From positions 1-64,000 of the forward strand of contig CAJUTH010000008.1 in the NCBI GenBank assembly GCA_910589275.1: DNA of 64,000 nucleotides, read 5' to 3'. The notes beneath the pieces were generated by a model. It was not told the origin of the DNA. It ran no database searches and saw only the letters and a program-made list of their open reading frames with translations. The DNA comes from an uncultured Dorea sp. (lineage in GTDB: Bacteria; Bacillota; Clostridia; Lachnospirales; Lachnospiraceae). Positions within the stretch are counted from its first letter, which is position 1. Every line of letters starts with the position of its first letter. The position numbers and the translations under genes were made by a program. Positions 9,071 through 17,462 of this stretch are shown piece after piece.

Positions 9071-10009
9071 ATGAAGTATTATTTTGCGCCGATGGAAGGC
9101 ATTACAGGGTATCTGTACCGTAATGCGTTCCATTCTTTTTTCCCGGATATCGATAAATATTTTACAGCGTTTCTTGCACCGAATGAGAAGGGAAAGTTAA
9201 ACAGCAGAGAGAAAAATGATATTCTGCCGGAGCACAATGAGGGGATTTATCTGGTTCCCCAGATCATGACGAACCGGGCGGACTGTTTTCTTGCGGGGGA
9301 GAGGACCCTAAGGGGCTATGGGTATAGGGAGATTAACCTGAATCTGGGCTGTCCGTCAAAGACCGTGGTTTCCAAATGCAGAGGGGCTGGATTTCTTGCA
9401 AAGCCGGAGGAACTGGATCATTTTCTGGAAGAGGTGTTTGCGCATACGGCGTGCGAGATATCCATAAAGACCAGAATCGGCAGGGATGACCCGGAGGAAT
9501 TTCCGCGGCTTTTGGAGATTTATAACAAATATCCGTTAAAAGAGCTGATCATTCATCCGCGCACCCAGAAGGAATTTTACAGGGGGATTCCCCATCAGGA
9601 CGTATTTGCCTACGGAGAACTGCACAGTAAAAACACGGTGTGTTATAACGGGGATATTGACAGTCCGGAGGCGTATGAGGCATGGGCCGGGAAATTCCCG
9701 GAGGCGGACCGGGTCATGATCGGAAGGGGACTTCTTACAAATCCCGGTCTTGCCGGGGTCTTAAAGGGCGGGGCCGCGCCGGAAAAGGAGAGGATCCGCA
9801 GATTCCACGACGCAGTTTATGGAGCCTACAAAGAAGAGATGCCGGGCAGCAGGGTGGTTCTGTTCAAAATGAAGGAGCTGTGGGTCTATCTGATCGGCCT
9901 GTTTGAGGATTCGTCTAAATACGGCAAACGGATCCGAAAGGCGCAGAAGCTTCCGGCCTATGAGGATGCGGTGCGGGATTTATTTGCCGAACGGGAAATG
10001 ATATCATAG
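9071..10009 (+). CDS. tRNA-dihydrouridine synthase family protein
   Basis: FMN-dependent reduction of uridine to dihydrouridine in tRNA. The start chosen is the ATG at 9071 (MKYYFAPMEGITG); the open frame extends further upstream only by overlapping the aminotransferase. APMEGITGYLYRN, NLNLGCPSKTVV, KTRIGRDDP, IIHPRTQ and the phosphate-binding YNGDIDS followed by DRVMIGRGLL are the family's barrel motifs in the expected order. At 312 aa it matches Dus enzymes in length. Which tRNA positions it modifies is not evident. Confidence 0.88.
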   Translation: MKYYFAPMEGITGYLYRNAFHSFFPDIDKYFTAFLAPNEKGKLNSREKNDILPEHNEGIYLVPQIMTNRADCFLAGERTLRGYGYREINLNLGCPSKTVVSKCRGAGFLAKPEELDHFLEEVFAHTACEISIKTRIGRDDPEEFPRLLEIYNKYPLKELIIHPRTQKEFYRGIPHQDVFAYGELHSKNTVCYNGDIDSPEAYEAWAGKFPEADRVMIGRGLLTNPGLAGVLKGGAAPEKERIRRFHDAVYGAYKEEMPGSRVVLFKMKELWVYLIGLFEDSSKYGKRIRKAQKLPAYEDAVRDLFAEREMIS

Positions 10010-10010
10010 C

Positions 10011-10039
10011 TGTTCATTCTGTTTGATGTGTGGTATAAT
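10011..10039 (+). promoter_or_regulatory. Candidate promoter for the cytidylate-kinase-like gene
   Basis: A consensus TATAAT (10034-10039) lies 17 nt after a weak -35, TGTTCA (10011-10016), upstream of the start at 10092. Confidence 0.4.
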
Positions 10040-10091
10040 ATATTCGTTACAGAACTGTCAGTCAGAATCGCGTTACTAAGGAGGAATGGCT

Positions 10092-10577
10092 ATGAAACTA
10101 GTGATTACTATGAGCAGGCGGTATGGGACGGGTGCAAGTCAGATTGCGAAGGAGCTCTCAGAGAAGCTTCAGATTCCGGTCTATGACAAGGCGATCGTGC
10201 AGGAGCGGACCGAGGGGGACAGCTATGAATCGGAGGCTGCTGTTATCAGGGAATTAGCGGAAGAACCCTGCATCATTCTTGGACGATGCGCCTCAGAGAT
10301 TTTAAAAGACAGGAGAAATGTGTTCAACATCTATATATGCGCGGAGAAGGAAGACCGGATCAAGCGTATTATGGAGCTTGAGAACGTTTCCTATGAGGAA
10401 GCGCAGGCGAGGATGAAGCAGACGGACAGGGAACGGTCTGCGTATTATCACGAGCATACCGGGAAGGCGTGGGGCGATGTGAATAATTACCACATGATCT
10501 TGGATACCTCGGAGCTTGGGATCCATCGGTGCGCGGATATCCTGATCCGATATTTTGAGCGGAAAGAATTTATATAG
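10092..10577 (+). CDS. Cytidylate-kinase-like family protein
   Basis: A 161-aa P-loop nucleotide-kinase-like protein of the cytidylate kinase-like family found in clostridia. The N-terminus MKLVITMSRRYGTGASQIAKEL carries the modified phosphate-binding loop; ILGRCASEIL and an Arg-rich lid (DRIKRIMELENVS) follow. A start at 10092 lies 7 nt after AAGGAGG; the ATG at 10086 would be too close. It is shorter than true Cmk (about 220 aa) and lacks its CMP-binding insert, so the substrate is uncertain. It stands just before pyrH, another nucleotide kinase, but pyrH has its own promoter. Confidence 0.75.
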   Translation: MKLVITMSRRYGTGASQIAKELSEKLQIPVYDKAIVQERTEGDSYESEAAVIRELAEEPCIILGRCASEILKDRRNVFNIYICAEKEDRIKRIMELENVSYEEAQARMKQTDRERSAYYHEHTGKAWGDVNNYHMILDTSELGIHRCADILIRYFERKEFI

Positions 10578-10582
10578 ATAAA

Positions 10583-10611
10583 TTGTCCTTTGGCGGAACT
10601 TATGTTATACT
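10583..10611 (+). promoter_or_regulatory. Promoter upstream of pyrH
   Basis: TTGTCC (10583-10588), a 17-nt spacer and TATACT (10606-10611) form a good sigma-A promoter about 30 nt before the pyrH ribosome binding site. Confidence 0.6.
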
Positions 10612-10644
10612 GAAACCAGTTTATAAGAATAAGGAGCAGAACTT

Positions 10645-11340
10645 ATGAAGAGAGTATTACTGAAATTAAGCGGCGAAGCTCTTGCAGGGGATAAGAAGAC
10701 AGGGTTTGACGAGGCTACCTGCATCGGTGTGGCCAGGCAGGTGAAGAAGCTGGCGGACGACGGGCTTCAGATTTCTGTGGTCACCGGGGGCGGTAATTTC
10801 TGGAGAGGCCGTACCAGCGAGACCATAGACCGGACGAAGGCAGATCAGATCGGAATGCTTGCTACCGTGATGAACTGTATCTATGTGTCGGAGATTTTCC
10901 GCCATGTGGGGATGAAGACGGAAGTGTTTACGCCCTTTGTGTGCGGTGCGTTTACGTCTCTGTTTTCCAAGGACAGGGCCATAGAGGCGCTAAAGGAGGG
11001 AAAGGTGATCTTCTTTGCCGGAGGAACCGGTCATCCATACTTTTCTACCGATACCGGGGCGGTTCTTCGGGCGATTGAGATTGAGGCAGACGCTATGCTG
11101 CTTGCTAAGGCGATTGACGGAATCTATGACAGTGATCCGAAGGTGAATCCTAAGGCGCGGAAGTATGATGAGATTTCTATTCAGGAGATCATTGACAAGA
11201 AGCTTATGGCAGTAGATCTGACAGCGTCTATTCTGTGCATGGAGAATAGGATGCCAATGCTGGTATTTGGATTGAATGAAGAGAACAGTATTGTAGGTAC
11301 CATGTCGGGAACATTTACAGGCACAAAGGTGACTGTTTAA
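10645..11340 (+). CDS. pyrH: UMP kinase
   Basis: Phosphorylates UMP to UDP with ATP in pyrimidine nucleotide synthesis. The 231-aa protein is of the hexameric amino-acid-kinase-fold type: LKLSGEALAG at the N-terminus, the glycine loop GGGNFWRGR (about 51-59), and the TDTGAVLRAIEIEADAMLLAK segment that shapes the nucleotide site. AAGGAG precedes the ATG. frr follows after 18 nt, the standard bacterial pyrH-frr pair coupling nucleotide supply and ribosome recycling genes. Confidence 0.97.
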   Translation: MKRVLLKLSGEALAGDKKTGFDEATCIGVARQVKKLADDGLQISVVTGGGNFWRGRTSETIDRTKADQIGMLATVMNCIYVSEIFRHVGMKTEVFTPFVCGAFTSLFSKDRAIEALKEGKVIFFAGGTGHPYFSTDTGAVLRAIEIEADAMLLAKAIDGIYDSDPKVNPKARKYDEISIQEIIDKKLMAVDLTASILCMENRMPMLVFGLNEENSIVGTMSGTFTGTKVTV

Positions 11341-11358
11341 ATAAGGGAGGATATAGCG

Positions 11359-11910
11359 ATGAATGAAAGATTGCAGGTATACGAAGACAAGATGAAGAAG
11401 ACTCTGGCCAGCCTTGAGTCGGAGCTGATGACGATCCGTGCGGGCCGTGCGAATCCGAATATTCTGAATAAGATTACGGTGGATTATTACGGAACGCCTA
11501 CGCCGCTGCAGCAGGTGGGCAATATCTCGGTGCCGGAGGCGCGTATGATTGTGATTCAGCCGTGGGAGAAGAGTATGATCAAGGCGGTTGAGAAGGCGAT
11601 CAATATGTCGGATATCGGCATTAATCCTACCAATGACGGACAGGTAATCCGGCTGGTATTTCCGGAGCTTACCGAGGACCGCAGAAAAGAGCTGGTGAAG
11701 GATGTAAAGAAAAAGGGCGAGCAGTCCAAGGTGGCAGTCAGGAATATCCGCCGGGACGGCAATGACAGCTTAAAGAAGTTAAAGGGCACCGATATTTCCG
11801 AGGATGAGATCAAGGATATGGAGACACAGCTTCAGAAGCTGACGGATAAGTATATCAAAGAGGTGGATAAGGCGGTTGAATCCAAGTCAAAAGAGGTTAT
11901 GACGGTTTAG
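11359..11910 (+). CDS. frr: Ribosome recycling factor
   Basis: Splits the post-termination ribosome together with EF-G. At 183 aa it has the exact usual length. AGRANPNILNKITVDYYG near the N-terminus and the KDVKKKGEQSKVAVRNIRRD segment are hallmark sequences of the helical-bundle domain. AGGGAGGA precedes the ATG. It is cotranscribed with pyrH; an imperfect hairpin at 12007-12038 lies downstream. Confidence 0.97.
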   Translation: MNERLQVYEDKMKKTLASLESELMTIRAGRANPNILNKITVDYYGTPTPLQQVGNISVPEARMIVIQPWEKSMIKAVEKAINMSDIGINPTNDGQVIRLVFPELTEDRRKELVKDVKKKGEQSKVAVRNIRRDGNDSLKKLKGTDISEDEIKDMETQLQKLTDKYIKEVDKAVESKSKEVMTV

Positions 11911-12006
11911 TCTGCGTACAGGTTACTGTTTGCGGCGGTTTCATAGATGAGATGCATGGAGCCGGCAGAGAGGGATAAGAACCGGCAGTCCGTAAGGAGA
12001 AGAGAT

Positions 12007-12038
12007 ACAGGGATGGGACATAAAGTCCCGTCTCTGTT
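12007..12038 (+). terminator. Hairpin between frr and uppS, probable terminator or attenuator
   Basis: ACAGGGATGGGAC pairs with GTCCCGTCTCTGT (wobble pairs included) around ATAAA, followed by only three T. It lies about 100 nt after frr and may end pyrH-frr transcription weakly. Confidence 0.45.
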
Positions 12039-12051
12039 TGGCGTTGCCGGA

Positions 12052-12109
12052 CTAGTACATCAAAAACTTAATTTTCGATGTACTAGATCAGTAAAGTTTA
12101 TGGTATACT
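12052..12109 (+). promoter_or_regulatory. Inverted repeat and promoter upstream of uppS
   Basis: CTAGTACATC (12052-12061) and GATGTACTAG (12077-12086) form a perfect 10-bp inverted repeat with a 15-nt spacer. A TATACT (12104-12109) follows 17 nt after TACTAG, so the right arm occupies the -35 position. This could be an operator controlling uppS-cdsA-rseP, or an RNA hairpin. Confidence 0.45.
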
Positions 12110-12130
12110 GCCGGTCAGGAGGGTTAGAAT

Positions 12131-12847
12131 ATGAATATACCACAGCATGTGGCGATTATATTAGACGGTAATGGACGTTGGGCGAAGTCTAAGGGAATGC
12201 CGAGAAATTATGGACATGCCCAAGGCAGCAAGAATGTGGAACGGATCTGCGAGGAGGCGTGGCGGATGGGAATCAAGTACCTGACGGTATATGCGTTTTC
12301 CACAGAGAATTGGAACCGGTCTGCGGATGAAGTAAATGCGCTGATGAAGCTTCTGCGCAATTACATGAAGACCTGCCTTACGACTGCGGCGAAGAATGAT
12401 ATGAAAGTGCGGGTGATCGGCGATATTACCAGACTTGACGAGGATATCAGGAAGAGGATTCTTGAACTTGAGGAGGCCACGAAGAATAACGGAGGTCTGA
12501 ATTTCCAGATTGCGATTAATTATGGGAGCAGGGATGAACTCATGAGAGCGGCAAGGAGGCTTGCGGCGGACTGTAAAGAGGGCAGAGTAAGGCCGGAGGA
12601 TATTGGCGAGGCACTGTTTGAGGATTATCTGGATACGAGAGGGATTCCGGACCCAGATCTTTTGATTCGGACCAGCGGGGAACAGAGGCTGTCGAATTTC
12701 CTTTTGTGGCAGCTTGCCTATACGGAATTTTATTTTGCGGATGTCCACTGGCCCGATTTTACGAAGGGAGAACTTATCAAGGCGATTGAAGCATATAATG
12801 CAAGAGACAGACGCTTCGGGGGCGTAAAGGAGGTAACGGATGTTTAA
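12131..12847 (+). CDS. uppS: Isoprenyl transferase (undecaprenyl diphosphate synthase)
   Basis: Extends farnesyl diphosphate with isopentenyl units in cis to make the C55 lipid carrier of cell-wall synthesis. The 238-aa protein shows ILDGNGRWAKSKGMPR, whose Asp and Asn-Gly-Arg-Trp form the diphosphate site, GHAQGSKNV, and the C-terminal RTSGEQRLSNFLLWQ signature. GGAGGG precedes the ATG. Its last codons overlap the start of cdsA by 8 nt, indicating translational coupling. Confidence 0.96.
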   Translation: MNIPQHVAIILDGNGRWAKSKGMPRNYGHAQGSKNVERICEEAWRMGIKYLTVYAFSTENWNRSADEVNALMKLLRNYMKTCLTTAAKNDMKVRVIGDITRLDEDIRKRILELEEATKNNGGLNFQIAINYGSRDELMRAARRLAADCKEGRVRPEDIGEALFEDYLDTRGIPDPDLLIRTSGEQRLSNFLLWQLAYTEFYFADVHWPDFTKGELIKAIEAYNARDRRFGGVKEVTDV

Positions 12848-13637
12848 GACAAGACTGCTCAGCGGAATCGTGCTGGTGATCGTGCTGGTGGTTACGGTGG
12901 GAATCGGCGGTCCGCTGTTGTATGGGATCTTACTATCAGCCAGTCTGATCGGGCTGACGGAGCTGTATAAGGTGGTAAAGATACAGAATCAGGCGCTGGG
13001 CGTGGCGGGATATTTGGCGGCAACTGGCTATTATGTGCTTCTCGAACTGAATAGAATGGAATATGCGGTTCCTTTATTTATTCTGTTTCTGATGCTGGTT
13101 ATGGCGGTTTATGTGTTTGCCTATCCGAAGTTTCATGCGGAGCAGGTAACGATGGCGTTTTTCGGGGTGTTCTATGTGGCGGTGATGCTGTCCTTCGTGT
13201 ACCAGACCAGAGAACTGCCCGATGGCGGAGTGATGGTCTGGTTGATTTTCTTAAGCTCGTGGGGGTGCGATACCTGCGCCTATTGTGCGGGGATGCTCTT
13301 TGGCAGGCATAAAATGGCTCCGGTTTTAAGTCCGAAAAAGTCAGTGGAAGGCGGAGTGGGCGGAGTGATTGGCGCCGCTGTGCTGGGGGCGGTTTTTGCT
13401 TTGGCTATGAACAGGTTTGCGGGAGCGTCGGTGAGCCCGGCGCTGTGTGCGGCGATCTGCGGAGTGGGCGGGGCGATTTCCCAGATCGGAGATCTGTGCG
13501 CCTCTGCGATCAAGCGGAATCACGAGATTAAGGATTATGGGAAGCTGATACCCGGCCACGGCGGGATCCTTGACCGGTTTGACAGCGTGATCTTTACGGC
13601 TCCTATTATCTATTATCTGTCAGTTTATTTGGGATAA
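12840..13637 (+). CDS. cdsA: Phosphatidate cytidylyltransferase
   Basis: Makes CDP-diacylglycerol from phosphatidate and CTP at the membrane, the branch point to all phospholipids. The 265-aa protein has about eight hydrophobic segments and the C-terminal signature LSPKKSVEGGVGG followed by IKDYGKLIPGHGGILDRFDS. The start overlaps the end of uppS by 8 nt. In many Firmicutes dxr comes next; here rseP follows directly after 31 nt. Confidence 0.94.
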   Translation: MFKTRLLSGIVLVIVLVVTVGIGGPLLYGILLSASLIGLTELYKVVKIQNQALGVAGYLAATGYYVLLELNRMEYAVPLFILFLMLVMAVYVFAYPKFHAEQVTMAFFGVFYVAVMLSFVYQTRELPDGGVMVWLIFLSSWGCDTCAYCAGMLFGRHKMAPVLSPKKSVEGGVGGVIGAAVLGAVFALAMNRFAGASVSPALCAAICGVGGAISQIGDLCASAIKRNHEIKDYGKLIPGHGGILDRFDSVIFTAPIIYYLSVYLG

Positions 13638-13668
13638 CATATTTTTTTTCTGGTGCGGGAGGTAAGTT

Positions 13669-14700
13669 TTGGGTATTATTTTGGCGGTCATATTATTCGG
13701 CTTTATTGTGATCTTTCACGAACTGGGACATTTTCTCATGGCGAGGCTGAATGGAATAGAAGTGGAGGAATTTGCCCTTGGCATGGGGCCGCTTCTGTTT
13801 TCAAAAGAATATAAAGGAACCAGGTACTGCGTCCGGGCGCTTCCCATCGGGGGAGCCTGTATGATGGGTGAGGACGATGAGGCGACCGGGGAGGAAGGGA
13901 ATTTCCACAGCAAGCCGGTGTGGGCGCGGATCATGGTGATTGCGGGAGGCCCGGTATTTAATTTCATCCTTGCCTTTGTGCTGGCAGCAGTTTTGACGGC
14001 GATGGTGGGGTATGACCCGGCGGTGGTCGGAGCGGTCAGCGAAGGAAGCCCGGCTGAGAAAGCGGGCTTGATGGCCGGGGATGAGATCGTAGAAATGGGA
14101 AATAAAAGGATCCATATTTTCCGGGAGATCTCCGCCTATAACCAGTTCCATCAGGGGGAAACCGTGGAGGTGGCCTACGAGAGAAATGGAGAGCGCCACA
14201 GGGCGGTCATAACGCCGGAGTATAACGAGGAACTGGAATATTATATGCTGGGGATCGGAAGCGAGGGAAACCAGAAGGCGGGAATCCTCGCGTCGTTAAA
14301 ATACGGCGTTTATGAAGTCAAATACTGGATCTGGGTGGCAGTTTCAGGCCTTAAAATGCTCCTTACCGGGCAGGTGGGGCTTGACCAGATGTCAGGTCCT
14401 GTGGGAATCGTGGATATGGTGGACGATGCGTATCATTCCAGTGTGGATTACGGAATTTCTATTGTTGCGGCGAATATGATGAATATGGCGATCCTGCTGT
14501 CTGCGAATCTGGGGGTGATGAACCTGCTGCCGATCCCGGCGCTGGACGGAGGACGGCTGGTGTTTTTGTTCGCGGAGGCGGTAAGAAAAAAGAGAGTGTC
14601 GCCGGAGAAAGAAGGATACGTGCACTTTATCGGATTTGCGCTGTTGATGGCGCTGATGGTGTTTGTATTTTATAATGATATACGGAGATTGTTTTTGTAG
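13669..14700 (+). CDS. rseP: RIP metalloprotease (site-2 protease)
   Basis: Intramembrane zinc metalloprotease that cleaves membrane-bound regulators such as anti-sigma factors. The 343-aa protein begins at a TTG 6 nt after GGGAGG. It shows HELGHFLMARLNGI (zinc-binding HExxH, about 19-23), a central PDZ domain (roughly 110-190, containing SPAEKAGLMAGDEI), and NLLPIPALDGGRL with the third zinc ligand, plus four hydrophobic segments. It ends the operon and is followed by a very long hairpin. The ECF anti-sigma factor at 34050 could be one of its substrates; that is only inference. Confidence 0.92.
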   Translation: MGIILAVILFGFIVIFHELGHFLMARLNGIEVEEFALGMGPLLFSKEYKGTRYCVRALPIGGACMMGEDDEATGEEGNFHSKPVWARIMVIAGGPVFNFILAFVLAAVLTAMVGYDPAVVGAVSEGSPAEKAGLMAGDEIVEMGNKRIHIFREISAYNQFHQGETVEVAYERNGERHRAVITPEYNEELEYYMLGIGSEGNQKAGILASLKYGVYEVKYWIWVAVSGLKMLLTGQVGLDQMSGPVGIVDMVDDAYHSSVDYGISIVAANMMNMAILLSANLGVMNLLPIPALDGGRLVFLFAEAVRKKRVSPEKEGYVHFIGFALLMALMVFVFYNDIRRLFL

Positions 14701-14702
14701 GG

Positions 14703-14781
14703 GGAACCCTCCACGGATAGCCCAAAGGGCCCGCAGGACTCTGAGGCCTGTGGGCTCTTTGGGCTATCCGTGGAGGGTTCT
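14703..14781. terminator. Very long hairpin (about 33 bp stem) after rseP
   Basis: AACCCTCCACGGATAGCCC and onward pairs over 33 positions with its complement ending at 14779; the only two deviations are G-U wobble pairs. The loop is 9 nt. No T-tract follows on either strand, so it is an unusually long terminator-like or processing element rather than a textbook terminator. Confidence 0.7.
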
Positions 14782-14842
14782 GGCGTTAGCTGGTGTATCA
14801 GTTTGTTATGTATCTGCCCAGTGAACCTCGTTAATATATACT

Positions 14843-14884
14843 ATACGGCATGTCATAGGGAAGGTTTCCTGAGACATGCCGTAT
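14843..14884. other. Second hairpin in the rseP-PTS intergenic region
   Basis: ATACGGCATGTC (14843-14854) pairs perfectly with GACATGCCGTAT (14873-14884), with a further short inner stem. The rest of the 365-nt gap from 14701 to 15065 holds only the long hairpin before it and the PTS promoter after it. Possible operator or RNA element for the PTS operon. Confidence 0.45.
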
Positions 14885-14997
14885 TTAAATTCGTAGATTC
14901 CATTAAATTTTGTAGGGAAAATATTCAGGCATTACAAAAAATGTGCTGTAAAAACAAACACAATTTTTGAAAATGAATGCAAAACAAACGATAAAAG

Positions 14998-15027
14998 TTG
15001 GCATTTTTCGAGAGAAATTTGTATGCT
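14998..15027 (+). promoter_or_regulatory. Candidate promoter of the PTS operon
   Basis: TTGGCA (14998-15003) and TATGCT (15022-15027) are 18 nt apart, about 40 nt before the HPr start. A sigma-54 type site was considered, but no GC element lies at the needed distance. Confidence 0.4.
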
Positions 15028-15065
15028 ATGATGAGAGCGTAAAAAAGAAAGAAAGGAGTGGGCAT

Positions 15066-15326
15066 ATGGTTCAGCAATCTGTTGTGGTACAGAATAAAAC
15101 AGGGTTACATGCAAGGCCGGCTTCGGATCTCTTCAAACTCTGTGCAAGTTATCCCTGCAGTGTGGATATTGTTTCAGGAGGAAAAACATACAGCGCCAAA
15201 CATATTATGGGGATTTTGATGGCGGGGATTACAAAAGGGACAGAGATTACGGTTCAGACGGAAGGCGAACAGGAAGAAGAAGCGTTAGAGCATATCATTT
15301 CGTTCATTGCAAATTTGAAGGAATGA
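15066..15326 (+). CDS. HPr family phosphocarrier, operon-specific, Ser46 replaced by His
   Basis: An 86-aa HPr-type protein that relays phosphate from enzyme I to EIIA. The active histidine is His15 in KTGLHARPAS. Position 46, where Firmicute HPr has the regulatory serine phosphorylated by HPr kinase, is His here (SAKHIMGILMAG), so the CcpA coregulator function should be absent. The start is the ATG at 15066 after GAAAGGAGTGGG; an upstream in-frame ATG lacks a site. It is the first gene of the operon, 16 nt before the PRD regulator, which suggests dedication to this PTS. Confidence 0.88.
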   Translation: MVQQSVVVQNKTGLHARPASDLFKLCASYPCSVDIVSGGKTYSAKHIMGILMAGITKGTEITVQTEGEQEEEALEHIISFIANLKE

Positions 15327-15342
15327 TCCAGAGGTGAGCATA

Positions 15343-16956
15343 ATGGAGATTAACAGCAGAATGAGTTCTATACTTTATTTGATCGTTGCATCGAAAGGAA
15401 GGATAAGTCTGGAGAGCCTCGCAAATGAAACTGCGGTTTCCAAACGGGCGTTGTATTACGACTTGGGAAAAATTAACGAATGTTTTTCAAACAAGGGAAT
15501 ACCGGCCGTCGTATTGGAAAACGGAGAATGTGTCATAGAAGAAGAGTATCTGGACATGGTTGAGGAGATACTAGAATCCGGCAATATTCATCTGGCGTCT
15601 AGAGAGCAGCGTATGCGGATAGAAATTCTCTTGATTGCATTAAGTAAAGAGCAGGTAACGATAGAAGGGCTGAGTCAGGAATTTGACGTCAGCAGAAATA
15701 CGATCCAGACCGACTTAAAGCTGTTGAAAAGGGAATGCGGGGGCAAAACCGCGCTGAAGTATACCAATAGGAACGGCTATTATTTCGAAGGCGATGAATT
15801 GAGTGTAAGGAATTATATTTCTGATAATCTGGCCGCTATTAAAAACAGAGGAATCTGGGAGATGATTCTTAAGCTTCTTAACCGCCTGGCAGCGGACAGC
15901 CTGAACCTGAATCCAGAATCTGGCGATGTATATCAGATAATCCTTGAAGAAATTGAGATTTACAGTGAATTGATCTCAACAAGTTTTATCGACCATTTTG
16001 TATGTCATACGGCGGCCATGATCATGGTTGCGGTTATAAGGAACGGATTGGGAAATGAATGTTCTCAGATCGGGCAGATAGGGAAGCGCACATTTAGCTA
16101 TACTGAAGAGTTTGGGCAGATAAAGATTCTGCTGGCCAGGCTGCGGGGCAAAGGGATTATCCTTTCCGGAAATGAGGAGTTTTATGCGGCGTATCTGCTG
16201 CTTGGCATGAAAAGGATTGATTTCCATGGTGAGATGAATCAGGAAGTGATAGAAATTGTTGATGTGCTTTTGCATCATATTGAAAAACAACGCGGACAGA
16301 CAATTGAACGAAAGGAAGAACTGAGAAAGATGCTGTGCCTCCATATGGAGCCAATGCTTTACCGGCTTAAACTGGGGCTTCATAGTACAAATCTGCTTTT
16401 AGAGGATATCCGGAAGATGTATCCAAGAGGATTCGATATGGTGGAAACCAGTGTCCGTGCCATCGGAGGCGAAATAGGAGAACTGATTACAGAGGATGAG
16501 ATATCGTTCTTGGTTATGTTTGTGGAAAGCCATTTTGCGAATATAGAAATGGGCGGGGGAATAACGGACGCAAGAAAAATTTTGATTATCTGCGGTGCGG
16601 GCGTTTCAACATCTGTATTCATCAGAACCCAGCTTCAGGAGATTCTGGGGGAGAATTATGAATATGAGCTGTCAGCAGTGTCTGCGGTGCGGGAAAAAAA
16701 TTTTTTAAAATACAAGCTTGTGATTTCCACGGTCCGCGACGTTGGACTGCCAGCGGAGACAATCTATGTGTCGCCGATACTGAGCGAGAGGGATACGGAT
16801 CATATTATTCAGAAATTGTGCAGTGAACCGATGGATCTACGCAAAGTAAAGGTAGAGGATCTTATAAATATTATAGAGCGGCAGATATCATCTAAGGAAG
16901 AACTGGGAAAGATTCGCCGGAATCTATTTTATTATTTTCAAAGGAGGAATGCGTAA
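15343..16956 (+). CDS. PRD-domain transcriptional regulator (BglG/MtlR type) with EIIB-like domain
   Basis: A 537-aa sugar-responsive regulator whose activity is set by PTS phosphorylation. In order: an HTH (LESLANETAVSKRALYYDL, about 20-45), a second HTH (EGLSQEFDVSRNTIQTDL, about 105-125), two PRD domains (about 170-390, with FIDHFVCHTAAM and HIEKQRG regions) and an EIIB-gat-like domain (ILIICGAGVSTSVF, Cys about 417). Two DNA-binding HTHs favour promoter activation of the MtlR/LicR type over RNA antitermination. The C-terminal EIIA domain of LicR-type proteins is missing; instead a separate EIIA gene overlaps its stop by one base. ATG 15343 follows AGAGGTGAG. Confidence 0.88.
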   Translation: MEINSRMSSILYLIVASKGRISLESLANETAVSKRALYYDLGKINECFSNKGIPAVVLENGECVIEEEYLDMVEEILESGNIHLASREQRMRIEILLIALSKEQVTIEGLSQEFDVSRNTIQTDLKLLKRECGGKTALKYTNRNGYYFEGDELSVRNYISDNLAAIKNRGIWEMILKLLNRLAADSLNLNPESGDVYQIILEEIEIYSELISTSFIDHFVCHTAAMIMVAVIRNGLGNECSQIGQIGKRTFSYTEEFGQIKILLARLRGKGIILSGNEEFYAAYLLLGMKRIDFHGEMNQEVIEIVDVLLHHIEKQRGQTIERKEELRKMLCLHMEPMLYRLKLGLHSTNLLLEDIRKMYPRGFDMVETSVRAIGGEIGELITEDEISFLVMFVESHFANIEMGGGITDARKILIICGAGVSTSVFIRTQLQEILGENYEYELSAVSAVREKNFLKYKLVISTVRDVGLPAETIYVSPILSERDTDHIIQKLCSEPMDLRKVKVEDLINIIERQISSKEELGKIRRNLFYYFQRRNA

Positions 16957-17411
16957 TGTCTATTATTGATAAGAGACATGTAAAAGTAGGGCTGAAAGCA
17001 GACAGCCGGGAAGAGGCGCTTCGGTTGGCGGGGCAGATGTTTCTTGATACAGGCTGCGTGAAGGAGTCATTTATAGATGCGATTCTGGAAAGGGAAGAGC
17101 TCTATCCGACCGGGCTGAATTTAAAATATAATGCAATTGCAATGCCTCATACGACTCCCCAGCATGTGAACCGGCCTGGGATTGCATTAGTGAAACTGGA
17201 AAAACCTGTTGTATTCATGCATATGGGTTCTACCGGGGAGAAAGTAGAGGCTGAGATGCTATTTATGATGGCGATTACGGATCCGGAGGAACAGATTCAT
17301 AATTTAAAAAAGATTATGACATTATTTATGGATGAGGAACTGGTGGGAAGGTTCAGAGACGCGGCAAGTGAAGAAGAATTGTACAGCCTTGGGAAGAAAT
17401 ATTTGGAGTAA
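16956..17411 (+). CDS. PTS EIIA component, fructose/galactitol type
   Basis: Accepts phosphate from HPr and passes it to EIIB. The 151-aa protein has the family's fold and the active histidine in IAMPHTTP (about 65). Its start overlaps the stop of the PRD regulator. AAAGGAGG precedes the ATG. Members of this size accompany galactitol-type EIIB/EIIC, so the assignment to the GAT branch follows from the next two genes. Confidence 0.9.
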   Translation: MSIIDKRHVKVGLKADSREEALRLAGQMFLDTGCVKESFIDAILEREELYPTGLNLKYNAIAMPHTTPQHVNRPGIALVKLEKPVVFMHMGSTGEKVEAEMLFMMAITDPEEQIHNLKKIMTLFMDEELVGRFRDAASEEELYSLGKKYLE

Positions 17412-17462
17412 AGGGAAAAGAAGTCTGATTATAAAAATTAAAGAGAAAGGAAGATATAAATT

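Noticed and set aside
11947..12171. A 74-codon plus-strand ORF between frr and uppS
   Set aside because: It covers the terminator-like hairpin and the inverted repeat and overlaps the uppS start in another frame; composition is not protein-like.
14770..14970. A 66-codon plus-strand ORF after rseP
   Set aside because: It begins inside the long hairpin, crosses the second hairpin, has no ribosome binding site and a Cys-rich random-looking product.
14998..15027. Sigma-54 promoter for the PTS operon
   Set aside because: TTGGCA is present but no GC element lies at the required distance, and the PRD regulator has no AAA+ sigma-54-interaction domain.
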